Of a stretch of DNA of 64,000 nucleotides, positions 35,895-48,649 are shown piece by piece. The notes beneath the pieces are model-generated. The model saw only the letters and a list, made by a program, of their open reading frames with translations. It was not told the origin of the DNA and did no database searches. Made by a program: the position numbers and the translations under genes. Where the stretch lies: positions 20,622,924-20,686,923 of the forward strand of contig CM070502.1 of assembly GCA_036346375.1 (NCBI GenBank), written 5' to 3'. Origin of the DNA: Guadua angustifolia. Lineage: Eukaryota; Streptophyta; Magnoliopsida; Poales; Poaceae. Positions within the stretch are counted from its first letter, which is position 1, and the number at the start of each line of letters is the position of its first letter.

Positions 35895-38800
35895 ATCTCC
35901 CCCTTTTTGGTGATTAATGACAAATCCAAGCTTAATAAGCACATTTGGATTAAAACTAACATATTGAGAGAATTTAAACTATTTGAATGCATATGCATAT
36001 TTTAAACAATATAAGCATTGACAATTGTATAAGCATTGACAATTTTTGAGTGCATATTCATATGAGAATCAATTCTCCTCCTTAATCATATTAAGCTCCT
36101 TTTTTTTAAACCAAATGAGATATTAAGCTCCTAATTCTCCCCCTTTTGGCATTAAGCACCAAAAAAATAGAGAAACCATCTTAAAGGAATATTTTAATTA
36201 TTTCTCTCCCTTTTGCCAAACATTTTCCCTTTTAATGAAAGTCATACAAGAATTAGAATGAACACTTATGACCTTGGCAAAGAATTAAGATTTGGATACC
36301 ACTTGAAAAGATAAGCATAAAAAGCAAGGAAGGGTATCACATGGGTTATTTCAAACAAATTCAAATAACTCACTCCTCATTTTATTAGGCTTTGCAAATT
36401 TTCAACATGATTCTTTTGAAGAATCCAATAATTTGCCTAATCGGGTTAACGAGGAACCCAAAAGAACAAGGACCACTTGAGAGAATAGATATCACTTTAA
36501 ATCTATCTCAAGAGCTTTGCTTGAAGATTCAAAAGAAATGAACATTTTTAAATTTTAGTTGAAGAACAATGCTCAACTTGAGATTTTCCTCTTTTATGTA
36601 TTTCAATACATAAAGAATCTCACACAGAGAATTTTTAAGCGATTGAACTTACAATTTTAGTTTGCGAGAAAAAATTCTTAATAAGAATTTTGGGTATCAG
36701 AGTAATGCTACAAAGAGGCAATAGAATACCAGTTGTAGGAAATAATTGAATTCAATGATACCACTTAAAAGGAAATCAAATAATCAAGGATATCATATAA
36801 GAAATGAGCAATAAAGTCTAAGATACCACTTATAGAAAAGAATAACTTAATGATACCACTTGTAAGCATATGGAGTGAATAAACGCTCAATTGATACCAC
36901 TTAAGATCAAATCACAAAGACTTGATACTACTTGAAGAAATTATCGATAAAACCGATGGGTATTAGAGCAATATATACTTACGTGTATCAAAGTGAAGAA
37001 TAACTTAAGATAGATCAATAAAATCATAAAGAAGGAGTATCAGAGCAAATTAAAGACATGATATCACTTGGAAGCAATTAAGTGTCCAAAACTTGCAATG
37101 AATAAACTCCCCAAGATATTCAACAAATGAATCATGGAGTTATTTGTATTTGAATTGCGCAAGTTTTGCCTTTTCAGAAGATCAAGTGAATACCACCCTT
37201 TAAATCAATTGAATGCTCATTAACTGATATCACTTGAAAAAGATCATTTTGCATGAGGATACCAATTTTGAGAAAAACAATATTGACATTTGTTTTAAGG
37301 TAAGCTCATTTTCCTCAAAGATTAAAACTATGTCTATTAAAGATCAACTTTATACCATGACATAGCCAAAAAGAGAGCATTTTCCAAATATGCAAAACTT
37401 GATTAAACAATGCTCCAAAAGGATACTAAAGTAAATCATGGAGGCAATACATTTAAACATACTCAAGTTTTATTTTGAGAGGTTCTTTTAACTTAAAACC
37501 ACTTTGAACATTTGAAAACCACAAGGGTTTCACAAACTAAAATTTCAGGTTTTCAGATTTTGACAATTCATTTAGGCTTCAAAAAAGGGCTGAAAAACTA
37601 CTCAAACGAGGTCTAAAAAATATGATAAAATTTTATATTATAGACCAACTATTGAGGATCAAGGTTTACAAATATGGTCCCCTCAAATTATGCTCTGATT
37701 TGGAGATACAAAAATCACAATTCAGCTAAAATCCATGAAAAAGTCTGAATTTTCAGCATTTGATCAAAGAGAGAAAAAGCCATAACTTTTGCAAATTAAG
37801 TTGAAATAATTTGAAATTGTGCATAAACATACTTTAGACTCCTAAAAAACTTTTCCAAAAAGAATTTTTCAAAAAGGAGTCTCCAATCAAAAGATGTGCC
37901 AAATTTTGCTTTGTTGGTATGGATTTTACTCAAAGAGAAGAAAAGTCAAAACTTTCTCAAATAAAATCAAAAATATTTGAAAGTTTCCAGAAATGAACTT
38001 TGGACTAATTGGAAGGTTTTTCAAAAAGAATTTCCTTAAAAGGAATTTTCTTTCAAAAGATATGGCAGATTGCGCTTTGTAGGTATAAAGATAAGTTGAA
38101 TTTGTATCGAAATCTCAAAATGCAATATAACTTGGATTTCATGGAGATTTGAACTTTCATAGCTTTGAATGAGTTAGAAATACTATTTCAAGCCAAGAAA
38201 CATAAAGAAATCCAATTCAAATGGCAAAAACCCACAATATGCAAGAATAGGTCGTTTTGGGTCAAAAGAAGGATTTTGGCTAAATTCAAATGGTTTTAAC
38301 TTTTGAACGGTTGGTCGTTTGGAAAAACTTTGAACTAGAGAAATGCTTGTAAAGACCAAATCTACAAGTTTTGTATTGACCACTTTTTCAAAAACTCAAT
38401 AGATTTTAATTTATGAAAATGTTTTATTTAATTCAAAAATAAGATCATATAAGATCCATTTTTGGCCAATTTGCTATTTTGTTTCTAAAATAGGAATTTT
38501 TCACTCCGAAAGCATTGTAAAACATTTGAAATACATATTTAAGAACTTTTACAAGGATTTTTACAAATATGGGCCTTTTAAACAACAATTTTGACTTTTG
38601 ACCAAAGAGACTCATATGAAGGATATGAATGCATATAGTTTTCAAATCATTCCAAAAAGTATCGAATAAAGCAAATGAGAAGATATTTGATTAGAATTGG
38701 TATATATGAGTTTGAAATACCATTTTGAACCAAAATATAGCTAAGAATCCGGTCCAAAAGGTGAAACTCACAAAGTGCTATAATGTGACCAATATAGGTC

Positions 38801-38985
38801 AAGTATAGTTTTACGGTGAGTTTCAAAATCAAATAACTTTTGATAGATTGGTCTTTGGAAATCTTTTGAATACAAAAATTGTTAAGAATGACCAATTCTA
38901 TATTTTTCGTTTTGTAGCTATATTCAAAATCATTTTACAATTAATTCTATGAAAATTATAAATTTAGAGCCAAAAGAAGATACTA
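35895..38985 (-). mobile_element. Non-coding internal region of the same element
   Basis: 3.1 kb of A+T-rich DNA on the internal side of the polypurine tract, with no gag or pol frame. Motif GATACCACTTGAA and variants recur between 36290 and 37270. Lack of coding sequence next to a large LTR is typical of non-autonomous LARD-type elements. The second LTR is missing. The element ends near 38985, where sequence resembling a Gypsy LTR begins. Confidence 0.45.
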
Positions 38986-40170
38986 GTAACTAGTTTTTGG
39001 GCTTGTTCCGAGGGATCGCTGATGTCATGCTGCTATCATAAATGTTATTTTTTAGTTTACAAATAATTCGGTTTACCATTTGATTTTCAATTTTGTGATT
39101 TTTAGAATTTTTTAATCTTCCTTGAGCCCATTCTTCCACATTTGAGCTCCGATTGAGGCGATTCAAATTTCTAAAAATTTGTAAAATTGAGATATATTTA
39201 TTGGTGAATTTTATTTGATTTTTAGAGTTTATTTACTCTCTATTTTTGTGTCCATTCAAATTATTATCATTCTCATTAATATCATCACTTTGACCTAAAT
39301 TTTATTAGGTTGTTCTTTAGCAGTAGCTAAGACCGGCTCATCAGATCCTTTTTGGGGTTCTATCAACTCATTTACTCGTTTTATTTCTTTCCTTTTTTTC
39401 ACTCCCAAATAAATACTTTCTATATGATATCTCACCACACAAATAACATAAGAGTTAGGTTACACAAGGAAGAAAGGCACTTAGATATAGATCGCTGGAT
39501 AGGAATTACAATTGCAGCAAGAAGTGTTGTAAAGCTTTAACCGTATGATATGTGAAAAAGGTCCTAAAAATATAATAGCACATCCCATAATATTCAAATG
39601 CTTAGTGCAATTGCAAAAGTCTAACTTAGATAATCAAATCACCTAAAGAAAACCTTACCATAAACAACTGACAAAAATATGCAATTCCAATCCTCTTTTT
39701 AATTATCTCTCAGATTTAATTGAGATGTTTATGTAAAAAAGCAAACGATGTTACAAGGAAGTTCAAGATTTTGTTCTATATAGTGTAGATGTTGTGTTGG
39801 AGACTGGAAGTGGTATTAACAAATAATCAAGGAACAAAAATTCAAAAAAATATACCATGTATGCAATGGCTATATGAGGGGATTTTCAATTGAACCGTTG
39901 CAAAGTGAAGAAATTAAAGACAAATTGGTAGGGAATCGATGAAATTGGGCTCACCTCCTCCATTAATGGCGATAACCAAGCAGGTGACAGTGTTTGTTTC
40001 AGGAAAGACCAAAAAAGGAGTGAGAGGTCGAGGGGAATACGGAGGCTGCATGCATTGGCCGTATCTAATTGATGCGTCACGCATTCTCTCTGTCATGCTT
40101 GGATTAGGATAGAGAGCACAAGAAGCATTTATGGTCCGTATGGTTTTTGTGCACATTCCTTCGTTTCTTA

Positions 40171-40663
40171 AGTCATTCTCAGAGCATGTACAATAGTGTA
40201 GACAACTGCTGTCTATAACAAGCTAACATGTTATTTATAGACAGCGTTAGAGACAACTCATTCAATGGTATAGACAGCTTATTTATGAGTAGACAGCTTC
40301 TTCCTAGACACAACCTATCTTGGTTCTTATGCTAGAATCGACTCTAAATTAAGAGACGGCTTAACTCTCTAGATGCACCATCTCTCATCCACATCATTTT
40401 TTATCCTACATGGCATAGCTTAGAGACTGCTGAAATGGACTATTGTACATGCTCTCAGTGGGAGTTTCATTCTCATTAAATGACATGACATATCATCATG
40501 TTTGGTGACATGGCAAGATAATTATGAAGAAAGAGATAGAGAGAGTTTCATGGGAGGTGAGAGAGTTTCATCTAGATAAAACCTGAGATGCATAGTTACC
40601 TAGACAATATCTGATGTGACACTCTTGGAAACTGAAAAATGAAACTATGCATTGAGAATGGCC
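40171..40663. mobile_element. Tourist MITE split by another MITE
   Basis: The outer ends AGTCATTCTCAGTGGGAGTT and, complemented, GGCCATTCTCAATGCATAGT are inverted repeats. TTA flanks both sides (40168-40170, 40664-40666). The left inverted repeat is interrupted after 11 bases by the inner MITE at 40182-40454. Without that insertion the element is about 217 bp. Confidence 0.8.
40182..40454. mobile_element. Inner MITE with perfect 16-bp inverted ends
   Basis: GAGCATGTACAATAGT at the left and its exact complement at the right. The 3-bp direct repeat TCA (40179-40181, 40455-40457) fits a Harbinger-type target duplication. The perfect ends suggest it is young. It lies within the left terminal repeat of another MITE. 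Confidence 0.85.
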
Positions 40664-40699
40664 TTAGTACATAGACTATGTACTATACATACGTACATG

Positions 40700-42230
40700 T
40701 ATACATGTATACATGAGCAGGGCCCTAGTTTTCATAGGCCCTAGGCGGTCGCTCCTGCTGGGCCGGCCATGCCTGTACGACCCGAGGGTATTCCTTCCAG
40801 CCGGATGGGCTCTTCGCCAGCGTACCTCGCCACCCGCGACGCGCGGCGCTTCAGTTGCGCCATGGAGCACCTATGATCTGCTCATGCCTCCGACGGCCGC
40901 AGCACGCCGCTTCCGGCTCGGCCGATGGTCACCAGCCGTCCGGGCATTTGGCGGAGGAGCACGATGGCGGCGAGGCTGCTGTAATGGACTCACTCCGGAG
41001 CTTCGATGGCTCCATTCGCGACTCGCGACGGTGCAGCCGTTCGCACAAAAGCGAGGAGGCGGTGGTGGCGACCGTGGACGACGAGGACGAGACAGTGGCA
41101 ATCGTGGAGGATGAGGTTCAAGTGTCAAACGCGGATGTGGATGATCACGAGGCGATCGCGCGTGGAGCCTGAAAGAGACCATCGATGCAATGGATCGCGG
41201 CTGTCCAGCCTATGTGTCCGAAAACGCTATTGTTTACTTGGCTAACTTTCATCCAGCGTTCCAGCATGCAGTGTTTGGTCATTAACTGCTGTCGTAATCG
41301 CGGTTATGGGTTTTAGGGCTTAGGAGTCGAAGGTGTAATGTATTTGCAGATCGCATCTCACTCACCTTACATGTATAGGGAATTCCACTCGAGTGTGTTG
41401 TGTGATATATGTTTTGCGATCAAGTAATGAATAATCCAAACAAAAACATTAATTGCTAAGCTATCTTACATTTTGTACATAAGATATGTTGGATTCCCAT
41501 ATCACTTAGATAGGGTATGTTTGGTTGTTTCCCAAATTTTACCCCAAAGCATGTAACATGGCAACCTAAAGTACGGATATCATGCAATTTGACGTATAGA
41601 AGCGCCTCTTGTTTTGTCAAATATTGCTCTCACCTCTAAGTCTCTCCCATCACAAACACATGTTGTTTTAAATATAGGCACAAACAAGCATTCGAGACTT
41701 TGACTATCTACATATATATAAATAATTAAATTAGATATAAGGAAATTATATGTATAGATTTATCTTAAAAAGGAATTCCATAATATTATAATTTTAGTGG
41801 ATTTTATAAATATCTTACAATATAAATTAGTGATAAAAGTTATGTTTTAAAAACCATATCAATATGTATGTATTTATAACCACATAGAGAGTACTATAAA
41901 ATATTAATAAAATTAATGCGTCTCAAACATGTCTTAGAGCAAGTATAATAAGATGAGGTAAGCAGGCTGCAAGAATTGCCATATCAGATTTATAGTGAGT
42001 TGGAGGAGAGAGGAGAGGAGAAGCGAGTACACAGATCTCATTGTAAAAGCTGCAAAGACGGCTCCAAAAACCTTATGAGAGAATGAGAGGATGAATGTGG
42101 ACCAAGTATTAATGGTTTTGTATGTATGTATGGCTAACTATTATATGGATAGACTGTTAGATTGACTGTATATGATATGGCAATGAGATAAAGTCTATAG
42201 TTAACTCTCTTATTAGCCTTAAGAGAGGAG
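40700..42230. other. GC-rich patch then A+T-rich intergenic DNA
   Basis: Positions 40720-41180 are GC-rich, with overlapping open frames on both strands and no product I recognise. Positions 41650-41890 share blocks with the Stowaway-like DNA near 32260 ('cataatattataattttagtggattttata'). Position 41936 starts with an 'agagcaagtataataag' MITE-like end without a clear partner. Confidence 0.35.
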
Positions 42231-42404
42231 TCTTTCAGTGTCCAGTTCATACAAATCTATTGTAGCCACGAGTTCCTTGTTAATCTTGTAGGTTACGCGT
42301 GCCAAGTGTAATCTGGACGCCGTGCAAGACCCACAAACCACAAGACAAAACCCCTTTAAACAAAAGCGACACAAACCAAAGCCCGAGCGCGGCGCCACCG
42401 CACC

Positions 42405-43982
42405 ATGCTTCCGGCGCCTACATACTCCCACGGCGACTTCGTCGCCGTCCTCTCCCGCTGCGACACCCTCGCGCACCTCAAGCAGCTCCATGCCCACGCC
42501 TTCGTCACTGGCCGCGCCGCCGCGCAGACCACCACCTTCCACCTCCTCCGCTGCGCCTCCCTCCGCCTCTCCTGCCTACCCTACGCCCGCCGCCTCTTCG
42601 ACTCCACGCCCCACCCCAACGTCTTCCTCTACTCCGCCATGCTCTCCGCCTACGCCGCCGCCTCCCCCGCGCACGCGCACACCCACTCCCGGGATGCCCT
42701 CGTGCTCTTCCTTGGCATGCTCCGCCGAGGCCGCCCCGCACCCAACCAGTTCATCTACCCGCTCGCCCTCCGAGCCGCCTGCGCCGTCGGTGTCCACCTG
42801 ATCAGGTCGATCCATTCTCGCGCCTTCAAGGACGGATTCTACGGGTATGATGTTATAAGGACCTCGCTGCTAGATGGGTACTCGAGGTTCGGGATGATGG
42901 GCGACGCACGAAAGCTGTTCGATGGTTTGACTGATAGGAACGTGGTCTCCTGGACCGCGTTAGTGTCCGGATACGCAAGGGCAGGGAAGGTCGGAGATGC
43001 GATTGTGCTGTTTGAACGTATGCCTGAGAGGGACGTGGCTGCGTGGAATGCAGTGATCGCCGGCTGCACGCAGAACGGGTTGTTTGTGGTGGCGTTAGAG
43101 ATTTTCAGGAGCATGGTGAACGAGGGGTTCCGGCCGAATGGGACCACAGTTTCTTGTGTGCTATCCGCATGCGGGCATCTTGGGATGCTGAGGATCGGGA
43201 AGGTTATCCATGGTTACGGGTGGAGGAGTTATGTTGGTTTTGGTTCTTCTGTTGTGAATGGGTTGATTGATATGTATGGTAAATGTGGGAATTTGAAGGA
43301 GGCGAGATGGATCTTTGATGAGGTCTCGGATAGGAGCCTGACCACATGGAATTCTCTGATCAATTGCATTGCGCTACATGGGCACAGCAAGAGTGCAATA
43401 ACGGTGTTTAATGCGATGATTAGCGAAGGGGTTGAACCTGATGAGGTCACTTTTGTTGGACTGTTGAATGCATGCACCCATGGAGGGTTCGTTGATGAAG
43501 GGCTTAAATACTTTGAACTGATGTGTGATGAGCTTGGAATTGAGCCAGAGATTGAGCATTATGGATGTATTGTTGACCTTCTTGGTCGGGCCGGGCGGTT
43601 TCAAGATGCAATGAATGTTATCAATGATATGAAAGTTCAACCAGATGAGGTCATTTGGGGATCATTACTCAATGCCTGTAGAATACACAGACACCTAGAA
43701 CTGGCTGAGCTTGCTATAAGAAATTTATTGCAGTTAAATCCAAATAATGCTAATTATGTCGTGATGCTGGCAAACTTATACAGTGAAGGTGGCTTTTGGG
43801 ATGAGGTGAGGAAGGTAAGGAAGCTCATGAAGGAGGATATTATAGGCAAGAAGCTGCCTGGTTGCAGTTGGATCGAGGTGGATCACAAGACACTCCGGTT
43901 TTACTCTGGTGACGATGCCCATCCTGAATCAGAGGATATCTATAACACTCTTGATGAGTTAGCCGCCTCGATGGAAATGTGA
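42405..43982 (+). CDS. Pentatricopeptide repeat protein, PLS class with E/E+ domain
   Basis: Intronless, 525 aa, the usual form of plant organelle RNA-editing and processing factors. The alanine- and arginine-rich N-terminus could act as a transit peptide, though it is not clear-cut. PPR motifs run from about residue 70 to 412. Typical blocks are 'RNVVSWTALVSGYARAG', 'RDVAAWNAVIAGCTQNG', 'SVVNGLIDMYGKCG', 'EPDEVTFVGLLNACTHGG' and 'IEHYGCIVDLLGRAG'. The E domain starts at PDEVIWGSLLNACRIH (413), followed by an E+ tail ending near SGDDAHPESEDIY. No DYW deaminase domain follows, so editing would need a partner. The ATG sits in good context (caccATG). GC content falls strongly from the 5' to the 3' half, as in many grass genes. 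I cannot name its RNA target. Confidence 0.93.
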   Translation: MLPAPTYSHGDFVAVLSRCDTLAHLKQLHAHAFVTGRAAAQTTTFHLLRCASLRLSCLPYARRLFDSTPHPNVFLYSAMLSAYAAASPAHAHTHSRDALVLFLGMLRRGRPAPNQFIYPLALRAACAVGVHLIRSIHSRAFKDGFYGYDVIRTSLLDGYSRFGMMGDARKLFDGLTDRNVVSWTALVSGYARAGKVGDAIVLFERMPERDVAAWNAVIAGCTQNGLFVVALEIFRSMVNEGFRPNGTTVSCVLSACGHLGMLRIGKVIHGYGWRSYVGFGSSVVNGLIDMYGKCGNLKEARWIFDEVSDRSLTTWNSLINCIALHGHSKSAITVFNAMISEGVEPDEVTFVGLLNACTHGGFVDEGLKYFELMCDELGIEPEIEHYGCIVDLLGRAGRFQDAMNVINDMKVQPDEVIWGSLLNACRIHRHLELAELAIRNLLQLNPNNANYVVMLANLYSEGGFWDEVRKVRKLMKEDIIGKKLPGCSWIEVDHKTLRFYSGDDAHPESEDIYNTLDELAASMEM

Positions 43983-44945
43983 CAAGATAGATTGCCAATT
44001 AAAGGATTGGGTAGTTTCGCACAGGTTGATTATTCCAATTAGAATGTAAACAACTTCTATTCCGTAAATGAAGTTGGCTAAATTGAAGCTTTTGAGCTAA
44101 GCTGCCTTTACACTGGAAGTACACATGAGGTTGTTCCTTCAACAACCCTCATATCAAGCTACTTCATGGCAAAAGGTAGTAGTTGTGGCAGTGCTGGGCT
44201 GTACTTCTGTGCAGGACTTATGCCTACTATTTCAAAATGGCATTATTTGCATGAAGGTATTCATAATTGCATATATGTTCGTCATTCATGTTGCTTGTTC
44301 CTTCAAATTATGGATGAGCTAATATACTTTTGTTCTTCTCCTTTATTAAATTTCGCCAGATTTTGAGTGCTGCTAGTGGCCCCATATGCAACTCACATCA
44401 TGGTGAGCTTTTCTGTCTTCTGTCTTCTTCAGTTGATAAGATTGTCTTGTGTTCCCATTAGTTAAGGACTGCATTGCCTACAATGCAAGTTTGCTTTCTG
44501 TCTGGTGGCAGGTAGCCTACTATATACTGATCTAGTATTCAACTATTCATCAATGATATGATAAACAGAAATTGACAGCCTACATAAGTTGGAAACATAT
44601 CCTCAATAGAGGGTTTAGTCATTTTTTACCTCATATTGGTTCTCCGTTTAATTAAGAGGTATATTATCTTGCTCCATATAACTTGGGTTTTCTTCAGCTT
44701 CTCACTTCAAGTAGTTTATAGTGCGGTTAAAGTCTATTGTTGTCCAGTTGAACTGTTCTAGGATGAAGGGGATGATTACTCAGCGAAGCAAGATTGCTAT
44801 GAGGAAATTTCATGAGATTTCTCATATTTGTGTGGGTGAAACAATTCAGAAAGCTTGGGTCGATGATCACCTTTGAAATTGAAATCACTTAACCTTTCTG
44901 AAATCATGGAAACATTATACTGCTTTGAGGTTATTTAACATCAAG
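43983..44945. other. Downstream region of the PPR gene
   Basis: Likely 3'UTR and possible spliced downstream exons, without recognisable coding sequence. Confidence 0.35.
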
Positions 44946-45334
44946 CATAGTTGTCATGGCGGTCCAGATAGGCGCGGCGAGCCTAGAGCGCCTGGACGCC
45001 TAGGCGATGATTAGACGATGAAAATAAGCAGCAAGCGTCCTAGGCATCAAGCATCAGCACCTCAGCAACAGCAGCAGCGGTAGCAGCAGAAGTCACCTGG
45101 CAGAAGAACGGAGAGGGACGGCGGAGGCGGAAGATCGCAGAGGAGCACTCACCAAGCGGAAGAACGGAGAGGGGCAGAGGAGGAGGCAGAGCAGCTCTCT
45201 CCAGCAGCCAACGGCAACGCCAAACAGCCCTAGTCGCTTGCCCAAAGAGCTCTGGCCTAGGCGTCACACCAAGTCATCCCCCTCCACACGACTGGACGCC
45301 TAGGCATTGCCAAGGCGACTCCATGACAACTATG
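44946..45334. mobile_element. hAT-like MITE downstream of the PPR gene
   Basis: The perfect 14-bp inverted ends are CATAGTTGTCATGG and its complement at 45321-45334. 'cctggacgcctaggcg' blocks recur inside near both ends. The flanks ACATCAAG (44938-44945) and ACATTGAG (45335-45342) agree at 6 of 8 positions, which suits an aged 8-bp hAT duplication. About 389 bp, GC-rich interior, no transposase. Confidence 0.7.
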
Positions 45335-47590
45335 ACATTGAGTATGTCAATTCAGACTATTCTGAGGTCATGGTTTGATGTACACAGTTTGGGCTGCTTC
45401 GAGAGTTTTTTCATTTGTAATTGAAAGGAGAGGGGTTAACTCCGGATGTTTTAAGATTGGTTACTGGCAGTAGTTGGCATTAAGTTAGTACTGTTTTCTT
45501 TTATCAAGCTGCCTTATAGTCTTCTAATGTTCTATGTGTCTGCTCTGCTTTGCATTCAGTAGCATGCAGATTGCAGAACAAACAAACAGTGCTTACTTCT
45601 GAGGTTAGGATGCCAGGATTCAGTAGCTATGCTTTTTGCTATGCTGTGCACAGATAATCATCATGTATGGGAAAAACTGATTTAGACTTACCCTAATTTA
45701 AACCAAATGTGCCAGTGTGGTTGCAGTTTTGTGCCAACATGGTGTGGAATGTTTTGAGAATTTGATCCAATATGAATAAAATTTAGTACAAAAAATGACT
45801 GAAAAAAATTAGAAAACTGTTGCTAGATTGCTTGAAGCAGTATTTGGTCAGATCCATTTTATTTTAGTAATAGCAAACAACCATGCTTGGAATTGTCCTA
45901 TGTTGATACATGGCCCGTCGTTTCACTGTGAACTCAATTGAGGAATGTCCATGGCTCCATGCACAAAAATGCAAATCCAGATGAGAACATGAGTTGGGAA
46001 AGCTAAGTCAATACAAATGCAAAACTGTCTGCCAAGGCTGAGAATTGCAAGACGTCCTGTACCATGCACTGTACCACTTTGTGATTACGGCTTTGAGCCT
46101 CTGTTATTCTATAACAGCTGCCGCTGCTCAACAACAATGTTTTAGATGCATGCTTTTGAAAACAAAAAATCTTGTTTATCTAGTCCAGATGCTGGTTGCG
46201 CCCCATTTGTTCTTCATCAACTCGATATTGCCTCGCTGTTGGTAGACCATGTTAAGTTTCAGATTTGTGATCTTGTTTTTACAAAATCTAAGCTGAACGA
46301 TGATTAAAAAAAACAATGTCACAGTGCATAATGCTCTTGTCTATTGGCGTTGTTTCTCCTTATTCTTGTACAGGGGAGCAAAAGGAGTATGAGAGGATAG
46401 AAGCTAAAGAATGGAGTGAAGAACAAAAGATAGAACTTGCCTATATATTTCTATTTACCAGGTCAATAGGTAATTCCATGTTTTCTCAACTTGCGTAGTT
46501 CCCTTGAATGATTTCAGTATCAAATACTCTGGAGTCTAGACCTAACAGGAAGCATTGTATTTTGAAGGATGGAATCAGTTGCATAGCGCTGGTCTGAATA
46601 ACACTGAGTGTCAGCGTTTGCTTGGATGAATTCTGGCACCATGGTCCTAAGAATATGTTCTACATCTGTGTTGTAGGACGACCATACATATTTTGTCGTC
46701 GTAGATTTTGCTCCTTTTTGTTAGCTTAGCTGGATTCTCTTTTGGTTTTCCTTGTTTATGTGATTTTTTTGTAATATGTAAATTGACGTGTTCTCATCCT
46801 TTCATCATGTCTCCACAACTTGGTGAAAAGGTGATTCTTTGAAGGGGAAAGAAGACAAGTCTATGGAGGAAATTACGAGATGCTTGTAGTCTCCACTTCT
46901 TCCTACTCATATTGTGTCACATGGCAGGGATCATGGGAAGAAATGAGCGCCGTACGTTGCCGTTGCAATGCAGACAGAGAAAAGGGAGGTAGAAAAGGAT
47001 GGTGCAGGTTATAGACAAACATACAAGGTACAATGAAATGGACCAACAATTAAAAAAGGGGAATAAAAGTATTCTATCGACTAGATCAGAGAATAATTCC
47101 AATGCAACACCCTGACCATCCAAAAGAAGATAAAATTTTCAGTCCTTTGGATGGTGTGACTTGTGAGATAAGCGACTGTCCATGGCTGTAAGCCAGTGAT
47201 AACTGATAAGTGCAGGGAAGCAAGTTCATGCCATCCTCCAGAATCCCAGCTTGATTGATCCGTAGGGATGGTGTGGTGCACAGGGCAGTCGAAGCAGGAA
47301 ACATGTTGTAAAGTGTCCTGCGTACTTGAACCACTTTGAGGAACGATGAATATCCATGGAAGCATGCCAAACTCATGATGACATGGAGCGCACCAATTCC
47401 CTTGCACCCAAAGAAAAAAAAACTACACTCTCTTAAATATATGTTATTCTAGTTTTCAAATTTTGTTCCTAAATATACATCATTATACAATTTTAATGTG
47501 TTTTTTATATTTTTTCTATACTCTTTCTCTTTAGCTATTTTCAATATCATTTAATACCGTGGTTGTTTAGGGTTCCAAATTTATAATGGC
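45335..47590. other. Intergenic, no gene recognised
   Basis: A minus-strand frame of 108 codons at 47081-47407 and a plus-strand stretch at 46370-46490 bounded by AG and GT could be exons. I recognise neither product and could not build a gene from them. Confidence 0.3.
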
Positions 47591-47624
47591 TCATTGCGAG
47601 ACTTAACCCAATACCTTACAGCAC
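47591..47624 (-). pseudogene. Plastid 16S rRNA fragment (NUPT), part 2
   Basis: The minus strand reads GTGCTGTAAGGTATTGGGTT followed by AAGTCTCGCAATGAGC, the conserved plastid 16S segment (around E. coli 1074-1107). It continues directly from part 1 at 59245-59512 once the retrotransposon and one AGCAC copy are removed. Similarity ends at about 47591. Confidence 0.9.
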
Positions 47625-48593
47625 TGTCGGCGTATTCCGCCTGACAGGCCCGGAATCGACAGACCGGGTTTTGTTCGGAAGGAGGGCGTCTTCGCAGCTG
47701 GCTAATTCTAGCAAGGGGAAACCCTAGAGACTCCCACGCGGCAGACGTTGGCCTCTATGAACTATAGGTGACACACAGATTTTACCCAGGTTCAGGCCCC
47801 CTGTTCTTTGGGTAATAGCCTTACTTCCTGCTAGATTGCTTTCGAAGAGTGTTTTTGAACTGGCGCAGTACAAAGCTTTGGAATTACAAGTTCTTCCTCA
47901 GGCTCTACTGCTATACTGTGGTTTGTTCTCTTCAACCTCTGGCCGACCCCTTTCCCCGTGCATCCGAGGGCCCTTATATAGGCGGTAAGCGAGAGTAGGT
48001 AAAAGGGGTCATCATCTTGATCCTTACACATTTATACGCCTTCTGTCTTGTCCCTGTTCCTCGGCCTCATTAAATGCCGACGTATGGCTTCGCCGGTCCG
48101 TCCGTGATTTGACCCTTTCTTGTGAGTTGGTGAGGCGTCGCCGAGGAATGGGCTTGTAGCGAAAACCCTTGCGGTTGACAGTTCGACACCGCCCCTGTGA
48201 CCCGAAGCAGACGACAGAGAAGGAGCCTTGAGGTGAAGCCACCTTGCTCCACCTTTTGCCTTGCGGCGCGGCGAAGCGGCGTGCCGCCCACCTACTCGCC
48301 GGGCACCACGTGGGCGCTTTCGCCGGGCGGCGAGCGTCTTAGCGCCCACTTTCGCCGCCGGGCGCCACGTGGACCCACCCGGCGGCGGCGTCGGCGCGCT
48401 TCACCGCTCGCCGGGCGCCACGTGGATCGCCGCCGCGGCGAGGTGTGCTCGCCCGCCCTGCCGGGCGCCACGTGATTGCCCGCCGGCGGCGAGCGTCTTC
48501 GCCCACACCGCCGCCGGGCGCCACGTGGACCGTATGTTAACCGCTTGGTTGCTTTTGTCTTGTGGAGAGGGTACCCAGTACAGATCTGTGACA
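47625..48593 (-). repeat. 3' LTR of the Tat-like Gypsy element
   Basis: 969 bp. About 320 bp from 47625 differ from the other LTR at only about six positions by eye. TATA box on the minus strand at 47980-47973. Five CCACGTG sites start at 48306, 48365, 48418, 48468 and 48521. It is about 107 bp shorter than the 5' LTR, mainly because of array copy number and small indels. Confidence 0.93.
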
Positions 48594-48649
48594 ATAGCCG
48601 GGCCGCCTCGAACAGCGCGAGCCTCTTTAGAACCTTCATTAAATGCTGA

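Noticed and set aside
42299..42850. Pro- and Arg-rich frames over the PPR start
   Set aside because: Out-of-frame readings of the GC-rich 5' half of the PPR gene.
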